From an uncultured Flaviramulus sp. (lineage in GTDB: Bacteria; Bacteroidota; Bacteroidia; Flavobacteriales; Flavobacteriaceae): DNA of 64,000 nucleotides. Each line of letters opens with the position of its first letter. Position 1 is the first letter of the stretch. Made by a program: the position numbers and the translations under genes. The stretch lies in the NCBI GenBank assembly GCA_947501105.1, contig CANMUP010000003.1:310001-374000 (forward strand), in the 5' to 3' direction. Positions 1-10,118 of this stretch are shown one piece after another. The notes beneath the pieces are model-generated. The model was given only the letters and a program-made list of their open reading frames with translations, made no database searches and was not told where the DNA came from.

Positions 1-222
1 TAAAAACGGATACTGAAAAATATCAGTACTACCAACTTCAACAGTTTGAGGTTTAGAATTTATCTTAGTATTTATATTACTATTACAAAACGCAATAAGA
101 TTAGGTAATGCAGTAGGGTTACCATACCAATCGCCACCACCTTTATATTTTAGAATAGCTAAATCTTGACTGAAAGAGAAAAAAGAAAAGAGAAAAAAGA
201 AAAGAGAAAAAATTAACTTCAT
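1..222 (-). CDS. DUF4159 domain protein, N-terminal part (cut by window edge)
   Basis: The reverse strand reads from an ATG at 220-222 through 74 codons to the window edge without a stop, so the gene continues outside. The product starts with a hydrophobic, Phe/Ser-rich signal peptide ending about residue 19 (FSQ), followed by a region rich in the residues typical of DUF4159 proteins (LAILKYKGGGDWYGNP, residues 21-36). The start lies one base after the rsmE stop, so it is the last visible gene of the tsaD-rsmE operon, the usual flavobacterial order. DUF4159 proteins are secreted and of unknown function. The signal-peptide codons lie on a tandem repeat (176-212). Confidence 0.8.
   Translation of the reverse strand, partial: MKLIFSLFFFLFSFFSFSQDLAILKYKGGGDWYGNPTALPNLIAFCNSNINTKINSKPQTVEVGSTDIFQYPFL
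176..212. repeat. 14-nt purine tandem repeat inside a signal peptide
   Basis: On the plus strand the unit GAGAAAAAAGAAAA occurs at 176-189 and 190-203, with a nine-base partial copy at 204-212. It lies within the first 16 codons of the DUF4159 gene, where it encodes Phe/Ser/Leu of the signal peptide. Fourteen is not a multiple of three, so gain or loss of a unit would shift the reading frame. Confidence 0.85.
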
Positions 223-223
223 A

Positions 224-928
224 TTACTCGTTTATAAAAGCGACTGAGTGACAAGCAACTATTGCCGCAGTTTCAGTACGTAATCTGGTTTCACCCAAAG
301 TTACAGGAATAAAATTATTAGACAACGCCATTTCTATTTCTTTAACAGAAAAATCGCCTTCTGGTCCAATTAAAATAGTAACGTTTTGATTTGGTTTTAA
401 TTCTTGTTTTAAAGATTTTCTATCGGTTTCCTCGCAATGCGCAATAAATAAATAGCCATTAAAGTCTTGTTTTATAAAGGTTTTAAAAGAAATCGCTTCA
501 TTTAGTTTTGGCATATGGCAATTTAAAGATTGTTTCATAGCAGATTGCAAAATCTTTTCGTAACGCTCTGCTTTTATAACTTTTCGTTCGCTATGGTCAC
601 AGATAATTGGCGTGATGCTATCGATACCAATTTCGGTAGCCTTTTCTAAAAACCATTCGTATCGATCATTCATTTTTGTTGGTGCTACTGCAAGATGCAA
701 ATTGTAATTTCTTTTTGTTTGTTGGGTTTTAGTAACAACCGTAGCAATGCATTTGTTAATATTTGGTATCGTAATTTCTGCAGTAAACAACCAACCTTTT
801 CCGTTTGTAATATGCAAAGTATCTCCAACATTTTTGCGTAATACTTTTACAATATGTTTACTTTCTTCTTTACTAAAAGTAAATTGTGTGGTGCTTTCTG
901 ATATGTCTGAATTGTAAAAGAGTTGCAT
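224..928 (-). CDS. rsmE: 16S rRNA (uracil1498-N3)-methyltransferase RsmE
   Basis: 234 residues, normal for RsmE, the cytoplasmic SPOUT-family enzyme that methylates U1498 of 16S rRNA with SAM. The SPOUT knot signatures are visible: GPEGDF at residues 188-193 and LGETRLRTETA at 211-221. The N-terminal 70 residues form the PUA-like RNA-binding part. It starts four bases after the stop of the 155-residue membrane protein and ends one base before the DUF4159 start, so it is embedded in a tight operon with tsaD upstream. Confidence 0.95.
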   Translation of the reverse strand: MQLFYNSDISESTTQFTFSKEESKHIVKVLRKNVGDTLHITNGKGWLFTAEITIPNINKCIATVVTKTQQTKRNYNLHLAVAPTKMNDRYEWFLEKATEIGIDSITPIICDHSERKVIKAERYEKILQSAMKQSLNCHMPKLNEAISFKTFIKQDFNGYLFIAHCEETDRKSLKQELKPNQNVTILIGPEGDFSVKEIEMALSNNFIPVTLGETRLRTETAAIVACHSVAFINE

Positions 929-932
929 TTTG

Positions 933-1400
933 CTAATTTAATTTAAAATGTCTTCGATGAATTATAAATTTTGTTATTGATATAATCAAGTTAAATAAAA
1001 AAATAAATTGAGCTAAAACAAATAATAAAAGAATAATACTAAAAAACGTAATATAATTTGATAAGTCATCAAATAAAGGAAAGTTTGAATTATTACTAAA
1101 GGTTTTAAAATATACTTGACCAATTATAGAAAAAATAAAGGAACCTATACTAATATAGAGATGAAAATTTGTTAGAAATTTAAATAGCTCAACTTTCTTA
1201 AGAAGAAAATAAATAAAACCAATTAAAATAAATAAAAAGGAAAAAAAAATTCCAAAGTGACGATAAGTAATGATATAATAAGTGTCATGAATATTTATGT
1301 CCAGAATATCATCGGGTTTATAAAAAAGAAGAGTAAATACAAAAATGGTTACGGCTGTTAACCAAAAATAGAAATATGGCTTTTTATACAAATGTTTCAT
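933..1400 (-). CDS. Small membrane protein with a cytochrome-oxidase-I-like segment
   Basis: 155 residues with about four hydrophobic segments (roughly residues 11-27, 49-67, 78-97 and 115-146). I do not recognise a named family. The stretch INIHDTYYIITYRHF (residues 35-49) resembles the HDTYYVVAHFH segment of haem-copper oxidase subunit I, but of the two haem-ligand histidines only the second position keeps a His; the first aligns with Tyr. The protein is far too short to be an oxidase. It is packed between tsaD (2 bases) and rsmE (4 bases), so it is probably translated from the same transcript. Role unknown. Confidence 0.7.
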   Translation of the reverse strand: MKHLYKKPYFYFWLTAVTIFVFTLLFYKPDDILDINIHDTYYIITYRHFGIFFSFLFILIGFIYFLLKKVELFKFLTNFHLYISIGSFIFSIIGQVYFKTFSNNSNFPLFDDLSNYITFFSIILLLFVLAQFIFLFNLIISITKFIIHRRHFKLN

Positions 1401-1402
1401 AT

Positions 1403-2425
1403 TTAAATCTTCAACCTAGCAGAAGCCATAACACTTTGTTCAGCAAAATCGCCTTCTAAGTATTTTAAATAGCCAACTATAGCAATCATAGCAGCATTAT
1501 CAGTAGTAAACTCAAACTTGGGCACATAAGTTGTCCACCCAAATTTTTGTTCACCATCTTTAAGCGCTTGTCTTATCCCAGAGTTTGCCGATACACCACC
1601 ACCAATAGCAATATGCTTTATATCGGTTTGTTTTGTCGCAAGCTTTAGTTTATCAATCAAAATACCAATAATAGTATATTGAATAGAAGCGCAAATATCG
1701 TTTAAGTTTTCCTTAATAAAATTCGGATTAGCTTTTACTTCACGTTGAATAAAATACAAAATTGCTGTTTTTAAACCCGAAAAGCTAAAGTTTAAGCCAT
1801 CAACTCTTGGTTTAGTAAATTGGTATGCTTTTGGGTTTCCTAATTGCGCACGTTTATCAATTTCTGGTCCAGCAGGATAGCCTAAGCCAAGAATTTTTCC
1901 GCTTTTATCAAAGGCTTCGCCAACTGCATCATCAATGGTTTCGCCAATAACAGACATATTAAAATAATTATCAACTCTAACAATTTGTGTGTGTCCGCCA
2001 GAAATAGTCATTGCTAAAAAAGGAAATGGTGGTTTATCAAAACCTTCTTCATCAATAAAATGCGCCAAAATATGAGCTTGCATGTGGTTAACATCTACGA
2101 GCGGAATATTTAATCCGTAAGCTAAAGATTTTGCGAATGATGTACCCACTAATAAAGATCCCATTAAACCTGGACCACGTGTAAAAGCAATGGCATGAAG
2201 TTGTTCCTTACTAATATTTGCTTTTTCTAAGGCTTGATGCACCACAGGAACTATATTTTGTTGGTGAGCACGCGATGCTAATTCTGGCACAACACCACCA
2301 AACTCTTCGTGTATTTTTTGGCTTGCAACAACATTGCTTAAAATTTTGCCGTTGTGTATTACAGAAGCCGCTGTATCGTCGCAAGAAGACTCAATTCCTA
2401 GAATGTAAATATTTTGTGAAGACAT
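1403..2425 (-). CDS. tsaD: tRNA N6-threonylcarbamoyladenosine transferase TsaD
   Basis: 340 residues, standard length for TsaD (Kae1/Gcp family), which transfers the threonylcarbamoyl group to A37 of ANN-decoding tRNAs. The ASKHA-type nucleotide motif GIESSCDDTAA is at residues 10-20, the metal-binding histidines are in HMQAH (114-118), and SGGHTQ and GGGVSAN motifs follow. It is the first gene of a minus-strand operon leading to rsmE and the DUF4159 gene, and is divergent from tamB. A TsaC/YciO-family protein, the partner activity, lies at 63034. Confidence 0.97.
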   Translation of the reverse strand: MSSQNIYILGIESSCDDTAASVIHNGKILSNVVASQKIHEEFGGVVPELASRAHQQNIVPVVHQALEKANISKEQLHAIAFTRGPGLMGSLLVGTSFAKSLAYGLNIPLVDVNHMQAHILAHFIDEEGFDKPPFPFLAMTISGGHTQIVRVDNYFNMSVIGETIDDAVGEAFDKSGKILGLGYPAGPEIDKRAQLGNPKAYQFTKPRVDGLNFSFSGLKTAILYFIQREVKANPNFIKENLNDICASIQYTIIGILIDKLKLATKQTDIKHIAIGGGVSANSGIRQALKDGEQKFGWTTYVPKFEFTTDNAAMIAIVGYLKYLEGDFAEQSVMASARLKI

Positions 2426-2500
2426 TAATAAAAATTAGGCACAATAATTGTTAATTTTGAAAACAGATAAACGTCTGATTACTTCATTTATTCGTAAGTA

Positions 2501-2508
2501 CAAATGTA
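2501..2508 (-). promoter_or_regulatory. Possible -7 element for the tsaD operon
   Basis: The minus strand reads TACATTTG, matching the Bacteroidota TANNTTTG -7 consensus, about 76 bases upstream of the tsaD start codon in the tsaD/tamB divergent gap. No convincing -33 TTG was seen at the right distance. Confidence 0.25.
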
Positions 2509-2587
2509 GTTTATTCTTAATAAAATCATAACTTTAACGCATATCAAAAAAGTACTTAAAATAATATCAAAAATAGTAGGCATTTTA

Positions 2588-5500
2588 TTGCTGCTTTTCA
2601 TCATTTTGGTGTTGGTGCTTTCTATTCCCTTTGTTCAAACAAGATTAGGTAATTATGCTACTGAAAAACTCAATAGTGAATTTGGTACTAATATAAATAT
2701 AGATAAGGTTGGATTGCAGTTTAATGGCGATGTTGAGCTGAAAAATATTTATATTGAAGATTACAAAAAGGATACACTCATAAATATTGTCGAACTTAAT
2801 ACTTCAATTTTAAGTTTTAGAAATCTATACAACGGTAAATTAGTTTTTGGTGATATTGATATTATCGATTTAGTTTTCAATATTAAAACCTATAAAGATA
2901 CTACAGATACGAATTTGGATATTTTTGTGGCGAAACTAGATGGTGATAACCCTGAGGTAAAAAGTGGAAATTTTTTGTTGTCCTCAAGTGATGTGTCAAT
3001 CTACAATGGGCATTTTAAATTATCTGATGAAAATAGAGAGGTTTCAAAAAGATTAGATTTTGAAGACTTAAATATAAATGCAACTAACTTTTTAATTAGC
3101 GGTAGCGATGTAAGCGCCAGAATTAACACTTTAGCGTTTAAAGATAGTAGAGGCGTTGTTGTAAAAAACTTAATGACTAATTTTAGTTACACGTTAACAG
3201 ACATGACCTTTGATAATTTGAATATTAAAACTCCGAATTCAGAATTAAAGGGCGATTTAAAATTTTCGTATAAGAGAGAAGATTTACAGTTTTTTGAAGA
3301 CAGAGTTTTAGTTTCTGCAAACTTTAAGGATTCTAATGTTTTGCTTAACGAATTAAATATGTTTTATGATGAATTTGGTAACAATCAATATGCCAAATTT
3401 AGTGTTGATTTATCAGGTACTTTAAACGATTTACAGACCACAAATTTGAGATTGAACACCAGCCGAAACACCAAGGTTTATGGCGATATAAAGTTTAAAA
3501 ATTTATTTAGTAAAGAAGAGAATGATTTTTATATGGATGGAAAATTCAACAATTTATCCTCAACTTATAAAGATTTAACAGCATTACTGCCAAATGTTTT
3601 AGGGCAAGCTATTCCTTCATCGTTTGATAGATTAGGGAAGTTTAGAATTATTGGACAATCACAAATAACGGCTTCAACTATAAATGCAGATATTGAGATT
3701 GATACAGATTTAGGTTTTGTTGATTCTAAACTAGAAATAACAAAGATTAATGATATTGATAACTCTTCTTATAAGGGCAATATAATTTTTGAAGAATTTG
3801 ATTTAGGGACTTTAATTGAAGATCCGAAAGTTGGTAAAACATCCCTTGATTTAAATGTAAATGGTACTGGATTTGTTGCTGAAACAATAGACACTCAAGT
3901 AGAAGGTGACGTTTTTGATATTATTTATAACAACTATAATTATAAGAGAATTAAAGTTGCAGGAAATGTTAAGAACAAGATATTTGATGGTAATTTAATT
4001 GCGAACGATAAAAACCTTCAATTAAATTTTAATGGCCTTGTTGATTTTTCTGGAAGTATAAAAAAATACGATTTTACAGCTAATGTAGATTATGCCAATT
4101 TAAAGGAGCTAAACTTTATAAAGAACGATAGTATTTCAATCTTTAAAAGTAAGGTGAAAATGAATATGAACGCGAACAGTTATGATGATGCTTATGGTAG
4201 AGTATTGTTTCAAAACACGTCATATAAAAACCAAAAAGATACATATTATTTTAAAGAATTTGCAGTATCATCAAGGTTTGATAATGATTTACGGTTTATA
4301 GAAATTAACTCTCCAGATATAATACAAGGTAGCCTTAAAGGAAAGTTTATATTTAAAGATATAAAAAAGCTTTTCGAAAATTCACTAGGTCATATTTATA
4401 CCAATTATATTCCACATAAAGTAATAGCAAATCAAAGTATCGACTTCAATTTTAAAATTTATAATAAAATAGTTGAAGTGTTTTATCCAGATATTCAATT
4501 AGGTAAAAACACCTTTGTTCGAGGTAGAGTTGAGAGTGAAGAAGAAGAATTTAAGCTCACATTTAAGTCGCCAAAAATTAAATTATTAGATCATTTTGCA
4601 AATAATATAGAGTTGCAAGTTGATAATAACAACCCTTTATTTAATACATATGTAGAGGTAGATAGTATAAATACCAAATATTATAGTGTATCTAAATTCA
4701 ACTTAATCAACGTAACAGTTAATGATACCTTGTTTATGCGTTCGGAGTTTAAAGGCGGTAAAAAGAGTAGCGATATATTTAATTTAAGTTTCTATCACAC
4801 AATTAATGAAGAAAATGAATCTGTAATTGGGTTTAAAAAATCTGATGTAACAATTAAAAATAGTAAATGGTTTATTAATGAAGATAAAGATCGATTTAAT
4901 AAAATTTCGTTCGATAAGAATCTCACAACTTTTACTATTGATAAGCTCAAGGTAAATCATAAAAATGAAGAAATTAAGCTTTCAGGTTTTATAAAAGATT
5001 CTACTCAAAAAGATTTAAAACTGAATTTTAAAAATGTTGATTTAGCTAAAATAACACCCGATATTGATAGTTTATCGTTAGCAGGAAACGTAAATGGTAA
5101 GTTAGATATTTTACAACAAAATGGGAGTTATTTACCAAATTCATCAGTTATAATTGATAATTTCAAAGTTAATAATTTCCCTTTAGGAGCTTTTGATGCT
5201 ACCATAACAGGTAATGAAGATTTATCAAATTACAATGTTAATGCTATTATAAAAAATGATTATTCAAAGTCATTTAGCGCAATTGGAGATATAAGTGTAG
5301 TTGGAAAAAAATCAAATATTGATGTAGATTTAACCTTCAATGAGTTTAATTTACAACCATTAAACCCATTACTGGATGGAGTTTTAAGTGATATTAGAGG
5401 TCTCGTTACAGGTGAAGCTCAAGTTGTTGGGAATCTTAAAAGACCAAATATAAAAACCACAAAAAACAAATCACTTACTTTAAATAATGCAGGTTTTGGT

Positions 5501-6997
5501 ATCCCATATTTAAATGTAGATTATAGCTTTAATGATAACGCTAAGGTTGAATTAAAAAACCAAAGTTTTATATTTAAAAATGTTCAGTTAACAGATACTA
5601 AGTTTAATTCTTCAGGTCGATTAAATGGGGCATTAAGCCATGTAAATCTTTCAAAATGGGGCTTAGATTTAAATATTGATACTAATAGACTATTAGTACT
5701 GGACACTAAAGAAACAGAAGAAGCCTTATATTATGGTACAGGGTTTATTGGCGGTAATGCTAGTATAAAAGGCCCAACGGACGAATTGGTTATTAAAGTT
5801 ATTGGAGAAACTAAAAGAGGAACAGTTTTCAAAATACCACTTAGTGATGCAGAATCTTTTGGAGATAATTCATTTATTCATTTTATTACAAAAGAAGAAA
5901 AACTAGCTAAAGAGCAAGGTGTAGATATTGCTTTTGAAGATCTTAAAGGGTTGGAATTAAATTTTGATTTGGATATTACTGAGGATGCCGAAGTTGAAAT
6001 AATTATAGATAAAAATACTGGACATACATTAAAAGGGAGAGGAATAGGAGGTCTTTTAGTAGAAATTAATACCAATGGTAAATTTAATATGTGGGGCGAT
6101 TTCTCAGTATTTGAAGGAGTTTATAATTTTGCTTTTGGCGGCATAGTACAAAAAGAGTTTATTGTACAGCCTGGTGGAACATTAGCTTGGAATGGAGAAC
6201 CCCTAGATGCAGATATTAGAATGGATGCTATTTACAAAACTCAAGCAAACCCATCACCACTTTTAGATAACCCTATTAATAGAAGCATCCCTGTTGAGTT
6301 AAAAATAAGTTTAACAGGTGCATTAGAACAACCAGAACCTGAGTTTGAATTTGAATTTCCTTCGGTAAACTCTACGGTTAAATCCGAATTACAATACAGA
6401 TTAGAGTCTACAGACGATAGACAAAACCAAGCTTTATACTTGTTGTCTACAGGTTCCTTTTCACGAGGTTTAAACGATCTTAATTTTTCTGGTACTATTG
6501 CCGAAAGACTTAATGGTATAGTAAATGGTATTTTTTCAAGTGAAAACGGAAAATTCGATTTTGGTTTTAATTATGAGGTTGGAGAAAATCGGCCAGATTA
6601 TAAAACAGATGATAGGGTAAGTGCAACAATTCAAACAAAAATTAGTGATAAGGTTTTATTTAACGGGAAACTAGGAGTTCCTGTAGGTGGTGCTACCGAA
6701 ACTGTAATTGCTGGAGATGTAGAAATAAATTTTTTATTAAATGAAGAAGGCACGTTAACGGCTAAAGTATTTAATAGAGAAAATAGCATCCGTAATTTTG
6801 GAGAAAAGATAGGTTATACTCAAGGCGTAGGTTTATCATATAATGTGGATTTTGACACCTTTAAAGAATTAATTCAGAATTTATTTAAAAAGAAACCTAA
6901 ACAGGAGGAAGAATTACCTAATGAATCTGAAAAAGAAGAAAACGATACTTCACCAGATTTTATCACCCATAAATCATCTTCAAAAAAGAATAATTAG
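2588..6997 (+). CDS. tamB: TamB-like translocation/assembly module protein (DUF490)
   Basis: About 1,469 residues: an N-terminal transmembrane anchor, a very long beta-rich repeat region like other bridge-type lipid-transfer proteins, and a C-terminal DUF490/TamB domain (roughly residues 1050-1420, including FSVFEGVYNFAFGG). Family members span the periplasm from the inner membrane and take part in outer-membrane biogenesis and lipid transport. A low-complexity Glu/Lys/Ser tail ends the protein. The start is doubtful. TTG at 2588 leaves no positive residues before the membrane helix, whereas the open frame extends upstream to 2510 and encodes a typical KKVLKIISKIVG lead-in but contains no ATG, GTG or TTG. 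The true start may be a rare ATC/ATA codon, for example ATC at 2543. Confidence 0.9.
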   Translation: MLLFIILVLVLSIPFVQTRLGNYATEKLNSEFGTNINIDKVGLQFNGDVELKNIYIEDYKKDTLINIVELNTSILSFRNLYNGKLVFGDIDIIDLVFNIKTYKDTTDTNLDIFVAKLDGDNPEVKSGNFLLSSSDVSIYNGHFKLSDENREVSKRLDFEDLNINATNFLISGSDVSARINTLAFKDSRGVVVKNLMTNFSYTLTDMTFDNLNIKTPNSELKGDLKFSYKREDLQFFEDRVLVSANFKDSNVLLNELNMFYDEFGNNQYAKFSVDLSGTLNDLQTTNLRLNTSRNTKVYGDIKFKNLFSKEENDFYMDGKFNNLSSTYKDLTALLPNVLGQAIPSSFDRLGKFRIIGQSQITASTINADIEIDTDLGFVDSKLEITKINDIDNSSYKGNIIFEEFDLGTLIEDPKVGKTSLDLNVNGTGFVAETIDTQVEGDVFDIIYNNYNYKRIKVAGNVKNKIFDGNLIANDKNLQLNFNGLVDFSGSIKKYDFTANVDYANLKELNFIKNDSISIFKSKVKMNMNANSYDDAYGRVLFQNTSYKNQKDTYYFKEFAVSSRFDNDLRFIEINSPDIIQGSLKGKFIFKDIKKLFENSLGHIYTNYIPHKVIANQSIDFNFKIYNKIVEVFYPDIQLGKNTFVRGRVESEEEEFKLTFKSPKIKLLDHFANNIELQVDNNNPLFNTYVEVDSINTKYYSVSKFNLINVTVNDTLFMRSEFKGGKKSSDIFNLSFYHTINEENESVIGFKKSDVTIKNSKWFINEDKDRFNKISFDKNLTTFTIDKLKVNHKNEEIKLSGFIKDSTQKDLKLNFKNVDLAKITPDIDSLSLAGNVNGKLDILQQNGSYLPNSSVIIDNFKVNNFPLGAFDATITGNEDLSNYNVNAIIKNDYSKSFSAIGDISVVGKKSNIDVDLTFNEFNLQPLNPLLDGVLSDIRGLVTGEAQVVGNLKRPNIKTTKNKSLTLNNAGFGIPYLNVDYSFNDNAKVELKNQSFIFKNVQLTDTKFNSSGRLNGALSHVNLSKWGLDLNIDTNRLLVLDTKETEEALYYGTGFIGGNASIKGPTDELVIKVIGETKRGTVFKIPLSDAESFGDNSFIHFITKEEKLAKEQGVDIAFEDLKGLELNFDLDITEDAEVEIIIDKNTGHTLKGRGIGGLLVEINTNGKFNMWGDFSVFEGVYNFAFGGIVQKEFIVQPGGTLAWNGEPLDADIRMDAIYKTQANPSPLLDNPINRSIPVELKISLTGALEQPEPEFEFEFPSVNSTVKSELQYRLESTDDRQNQALYLLSTGSFSRGLNDLNFSGTIAERLNGIVNGIFSSENGKFDFGFNYEVGENRPDYKTDDRVSATIQTKISDKVLFNGKLGVPVGGATETVIAGDVEINFLLNEEGTLTAKVFNRENSIRNFGEKIGYTQGVGLSYNVDFDTFKELIQNLFKKKPKQEEELPNESEKEENDTSPDFITHKSSSKKNN

Positions 6998-7100
6998 CAG
7001 TTTTTTCAACTTTTTGTTGCATATTTTTTTACAAAATCATTTTTTTTATTAACTAAAACGTTATAGTTTAACAACTATCGTTAAAATATGATATATCTTA

Positions 7101-7108
7101 TAAATTTG
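7101..7108 (+). promoter_or_regulatory. Possible -7 element of the pfkA-gapA operon
   Basis: TAAATTTG matches the TANNTTTG consensus and lies 42 bases before the pfkA ATG. An imperfect inverted repeat built on AACG..ATAGTT and AACTATCGTT (about 7057-7082) lies at the expected -33 region. No clean TTG -33 box is present. Confidence 0.35.
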
Positions 7109-7149
7109 TAATATTAGTTTACTAATTTTACTTCATAATAATAAAATTA

Positions 7150-8136
7150 ATGCCAAATAAAATAAAAAAAATAGGTGTTTTAACATCAGGCGGAGACTCA
7201 CCAGGAATGAATGCAGCAATAAGATCTGTAGTTAGAACATGTGCATATCATGATATAGAATGTGTTGGTGTTTATCGTGGGTATGAAGGTTTAATGGAAG
7301 GCGATTTCAAATCAATGGACGCTAGAAGCGTAAAAGGTATTATAAACAAAGGAGGAACTATATTAAAATCGGCGCGTTCAAAAGAGTTTCGAACTAAAGA
7401 AGGAAGACAGCAAGCTTATAATAAATTAATAGAAGCAAATGTAGGAGGTTTAGTTGTTGTAGGAGGAGATGGTTCTTTTACAGGAGCACTTATTTTCAAT
7501 CAAGAATTTGATTTCCCAGTAATGGGAATACCAGGAACTATTGATAATGATATTTTTGGAACAACACATACACTAGGTTTTGATACAGCATTAAATACAG
7601 TTGTAGATGCTATAGATAAAATAAGAGATACGGCTAGTTCGCATAACAGATTATTCTTTATCGAAGTTATGGGGAGAGATGTTGGACATATTGCGTTGAA
7701 CACGGGAATTGCCGGAGGTGCTGAAGAAATTTTAATCCCAGAAGAAGATTTAGGTTTAGAAAGGTTAGTTGAGTCTTTAAATAGGAGTAGAAAGTCTGGT
7801 AAATCATCAAGTATAGTTATTGTAGCTGAAGGAGATAAAATTGGAAAAAACATTTTTGAGCTTAAAGACTATGTTGATGAAAATATGGAAGGCTATGATG
7901 TAAGAGTATCGGTTTTAGGGCACATGCAACGTGGTGGTGCACCATCTTGTTTTGATCGTGTTTTAGCCAGTAGAATGGGCGTTAAAGCAGTCGAGTCTTT
8001 ACTAGAAAGTAAAACTAATTATATGGTGGGTTTATTAAATAATAAAATAGAATTAACACCTCTAGATAACGCCATTAAAGGAAAAACAAAAATAAATTTA
8101 GAATTATTGCGTGTCTCAGACATTATGAGCACTTAA
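7150..8136 (+). CDS. pfkA: ATP-dependent 6-phosphofructokinase
   Basis: 328 residues, the usual length of bacterial PfkA, which phosphorylates fructose 6-phosphate in the committed step of glycolysis. Family motifs: GGDSPGMNAAIR (residues 14-25), GGDGS (105-109, ATP binding, with Gly-Asp-Gly as in ATP-dependent rather than PPi-dependent enzymes), PGTIDND (128-134, catalytic Asp132) and GHMQRGG near the C-terminus. It is followed after 18 bases by gapA, so two glycolytic enzymes are probably co-transcribed and end at the terminator at 9170. Confidence 0.97.
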   Translation: MPNKIKKIGVLTSGGDSPGMNAAIRSVVRTCAYHDIECVGVYRGYEGLMEGDFKSMDARSVKGIINKGGTILKSARSKEFRTKEGRQQAYNKLIEANVGGLVVVGGDGSFTGALIFNQEFDFPVMGIPGTIDNDIFGTTHTLGFDTALNTVVDAIDKIRDTASSHNRLFFIEVMGRDVGHIALNTGIAGGAEEILIPEEDLGLERLVESLNRSRKSGKSSSIVIVAEGDKIGKNIFELKDYVDENMEGYDVRVSVLGHMQRGGAPSCFDRVLASRMGVKAVESLLESKTNYMVGLLNNKIELTPLDNAIKGKTKINLELLRVSDIMST

Positions 8137-9156
<1,020 letters not shown>

Positions 9157-9169
9157 ATATTTAATATAT

Positions 9170-9220
9170 ATCCACAGAATTGTCTTCCTAATAATTGTTT
9201 GATAATTCTGTGGATTTTTT
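9170..9220 (+). terminator. Rho-independent terminator after gapA
   Basis: ATCCACAGAATTGTC (9170-9184) pairs with GATAATTCTGTGGAT (9201-9215): 15 base pairs including one G-U, with a 16-base loop, followed directly by five T residues. It is among the clearest terminators in the window and separates pfkA-gapA from the sugar-kinase gene. Confidence 0.92.
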
Positions 9221-9232
9221 AATTTTAAACTT

Positions 9233-10099
9233 ATGATTTTAATTGTTGATAGTGGTTCTACAAAATCAGATTGGATAGCAGTAGATAAAGACGGAAACAG
9301 GTTATTGGAAAAAATCCGTACTAAAGGTTTAAATCCTGCCATATTACCAGAAAAAAAGCTAAAAAAAATAATTAAAAAAAGTAAAGATTTAAAAGAAAAC
9401 AGGAACATTGTTACTAACGTTTTTTTTTATGGTGCAGGTTGTGGTACGCCTAAGGCAAATGCACTTTTAAAAGGAGTATTGCAAGATATTTTTATAAATG
9501 CCGCCATTGAAGTTAGTGAAGATACAATGGCTGCTGTTTTTTCTACTATAAATCATCCTAAAGAAGCTGCGGTTGTATGTATTTTGGGAACCGGATCTAA
9601 TTGTAGTTATTATGATGGAGAGAAAGTTCACCAAAAAGTAAAATCCTTAGGATATTCTATCATGGATGATGCCTCCGGAAATTATTATGGGAAACAATTA
9701 ATAAGAGATTACTATTTTAATCAGATGCCAGAAAATGTTAAAATAGCTTTTGAGACTAAGTTTAATGTAGAGGATGATTATATAAAATACAACTTATATA
9801 AGCAACCTAATCCAAATGCATATTTGGCAAGCTTTGCAGAGTTTATGTTTTTACACAAAGACTCAGAATACACAGTAAACCTTATTAAGAAAGGTATTCG
9901 ATTATTTACAGAAACAATGATTATGCAGTATAAGGAGGTGCTTAAAACTACTCCTGTGCACTTTGCAGGGTCTATTGCTTTTTTCTCTCAAAAAGAGATT
10001 AAAGAAGTTGCAGAAGAGATGGGTTTTACTGTTGGTAATTTTGAACGAAGGCCTATAGAAGGCTTGGTATCATTCCACATAAATAATTTAAAAAATTAA
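9233..10099 (+). CDS. BadF/BadG-type ATPase, probable N-acetylglucosamine-kinase-like protein
   Basis: 288 residues of the BadF/BadG/BcrA/BcrD ATPase family within the ASKHA fold. The phosphate-1 motif DSGSTKSDW is at residues 6-14, and a second phosphate motif ILGTGSN is near residue 120. Flavobacterial members are usually annotated as GlcNAc-kinase-like; the substrate cannot be read from sequence. It follows the gapA terminator closely and is followed after 19 bases by an ABC ATPase gene. Confidence 0.8.
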   Translation: MILIVDSGSTKSDWIAVDKDGNRLLEKIRTKGLNPAILPEKKLKKIIKKSKDLKENRNIVTNVFFYGAGCGTPKANALLKGVLQDIFINAAIEVSEDTMAAVFSTINHPKEAAVVCILGTGSNCSYYDGEKVHQKVKSLGYSIMDDASGNYYGKQLIRDYYFNQMPENVKIAFETKFNVEDDYIKYNLYKQPNPNAYLASFAEFMFLHKDSEYTVNLIKKGIRLFTETMIMQYKEVLKTTPVHFAGSIAFFSQKEIKEVAEEMGFTVGNFERRPIEGLVSFHINNLKN

Positions 10100-10118
10100 C
10101 CTCGAAAAATAATAGTTT

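Noticed and set aside
2218-2454. 78-codon plus-strand open frame over the start of tsaD
   Set aside because: Antisense to a well-supported core gene and without any domain.
6995-7040. Possible terminator after tamB
   Set aside because: Only a four-base CAAC/GTTG stem near T-runs; too weak to call.
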